A stretch of DNA of 5,685 nucleotides from Pseudomonadota bacterium (GTDB taxonomy: Bacteria; Myxococcota; Polyangia; Polyangiales; Polyangiaceae). Both the position numbers and the translations under genes were made by a program. Numbering within the stretch: position 1 is the stretch's first letter; each line of letters opens with the position of its first letter. A model generated the notes under the pieces. It was not told the origin of the DNA and searched no databases. It saw nothing but the letters and a program-made list of their open reading frames with translations. Shown here piece by piece: positions 5,493 to 5,685 of this stretch. The stretch is taken from assembly GCA_023419055.1 (NCBI GenBank), contig JAEZYO010000461.1, positions 1 through 5,685 of the forward strand. The letters run 5' to 3'.

Positions 5493-5501
5493 CTCGGGCC
5501 A

Positions 5502-5685
5502 GTGAGAGGCGTAGAGCGCGACGTGACCGCGAGCGGCGTGAGGGTGCGCGTCGCCGAGCAGGGCAGCGGGCCCCACGTGGTGCTCCTGCACGGCCTCTTC
5601 GCCGACGGCACGTCTTGGGACCGGGTGGCCGGCGCGCTCGCGCGCGACTACCACGTCGTGGTTCCGGATCTGCCCGGCTTCGGCG
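5502..5685 (+). CDS. Alpha/beta hydrolase, N-terminal part (cut by window end)
   Basis: The open frame runs off the window; 61 codons are visible. After a short N-terminal strand region ([13 protein letters not shown]) comes [17 protein letters not shown] (about 26-42), the HG oxyanion-hole motif and first helix of alpha/beta-hydrolase fold enzymes, then [14 protein letters not shown] (48-61), the second core strand and PDLPGFG loop typical of epoxide hydrolase, haloperoxidase or esterase-like members. The nucleophile elbow, acid and His lie outside the window, so substrate and class cannot be told. The GTG at 5502 is a choice: no strong Shine-Dalgarno precedes it, and GTG at 5523 or 5538 would also fit. 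It is transcribed divergently from the MerR-like gene across a repeat-rich region, so that regulator may control it; this is inference. Confidence 0.8.
   Translation, partial: MRGVERDVTASGVRVRVAEQGSGPHVVLLHGLFADGTSWDRVAGALARDYHVVVPDLPGFG

Larger units (their letters stand above)
4996..5501. other. Divergent control region with several repeats, no gene seen
   Basis: About 500 bp between the divergent MerR-like and hydrolase genes. I find no convincing coding frame: open frames on either strand resemble no protein family. The half next to the MerR-like gene (5040-5160) is clearly richer in A/T than the rest. It holds the promoters of both genes and, in order, GCAAA-AA-TTTGC (5084-5095), a direct repeat ATGACA (5141 and 5151), a 9-bp inverted repeat (5175-5208), a GC-rich inverted repeat TCGCGC/GCGCGA (5246-5263), and three CCGTGA copies (5324, 5348, 5355). 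A small RNA could be hidden here, but nothing shows one. Confidence 0.6.

Noticed and set aside
5139..5654. Minus-strand open frame across the control region and hydrolase start
   Set aside because: No family motif; its 5' part is opposite the alpha/beta-hydrolase HG and PDLPGFG motifs.

Overview
This is a high-GC window with codon use strongly biased to G/C in the third position. Its gene families suggest Myxococcota (myxobacteria such as the Polyangiales group): a very short sigma-region-4-like DNA-binding protein, a MerR-like regulator with a SEATLRKYV core, a Gly/Ser-linked TolB-like lipoprotein carrying a c-type haem motif, and a small ribbon-helix-helix protein. The taxonomic call is inference from protein style. 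No phage, IS, CRISPR, rRNA or intact tRNA is visible.

Layout. Positions 1-306 (+) encode a small RHH-like protein, closed by a good intrinsic terminator (306-339). Only 17 bases later an M19 membrane-dipeptidase-family protein starts (356-1423, +); its extended -10-like motif lies so close to the ATG that the mRNA may be leaderless. A 53-bp gap leads to a large lipoprotein (1477-3438, +): lipobox, flexible linker, beta-sandwich, a probable six-bladed TolB/PD40 propeller with CxxCH at its first blade, and a Cys-rich tail. The lipoprotein gene converges on a minus-strand sigma-region-4-like gene (3548-4231); the 109-bp gap holds two strong hairpins. Upstream of that gene is a 254-bp spacer with a perfect 17-bp palindrome. 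Next comes a minus-strand MerR-like regulator (4486-4995) with a plausible promoter. A roughly 500-bp gene-free control region (4996-5501), rich in inverted and direct repeats, separates it from a divergent alpha/beta-hydrolase gene (5502 to the window edge, +) with its own promoter-like hexamers.

How the genes relate. They do not form an obvious single pathway. Two are exported or enzyme-type genes (M19 peptidase, haem-propeller lipoprotein), three encode DNA-binding proteins (RHH, sigma-4-like, MerR-like), and one is a truncated hydrolase. Each gene appears to be its own transcription unit. The points most worth a second look are the haem motif built into the propeller, the cysteine cluster beside the sigma-4-like HTH, the Glu-to-Gln change at the expected metal-bridging position of the M19 protein, and the dense repeat architecture of the control region at 4996-5501.
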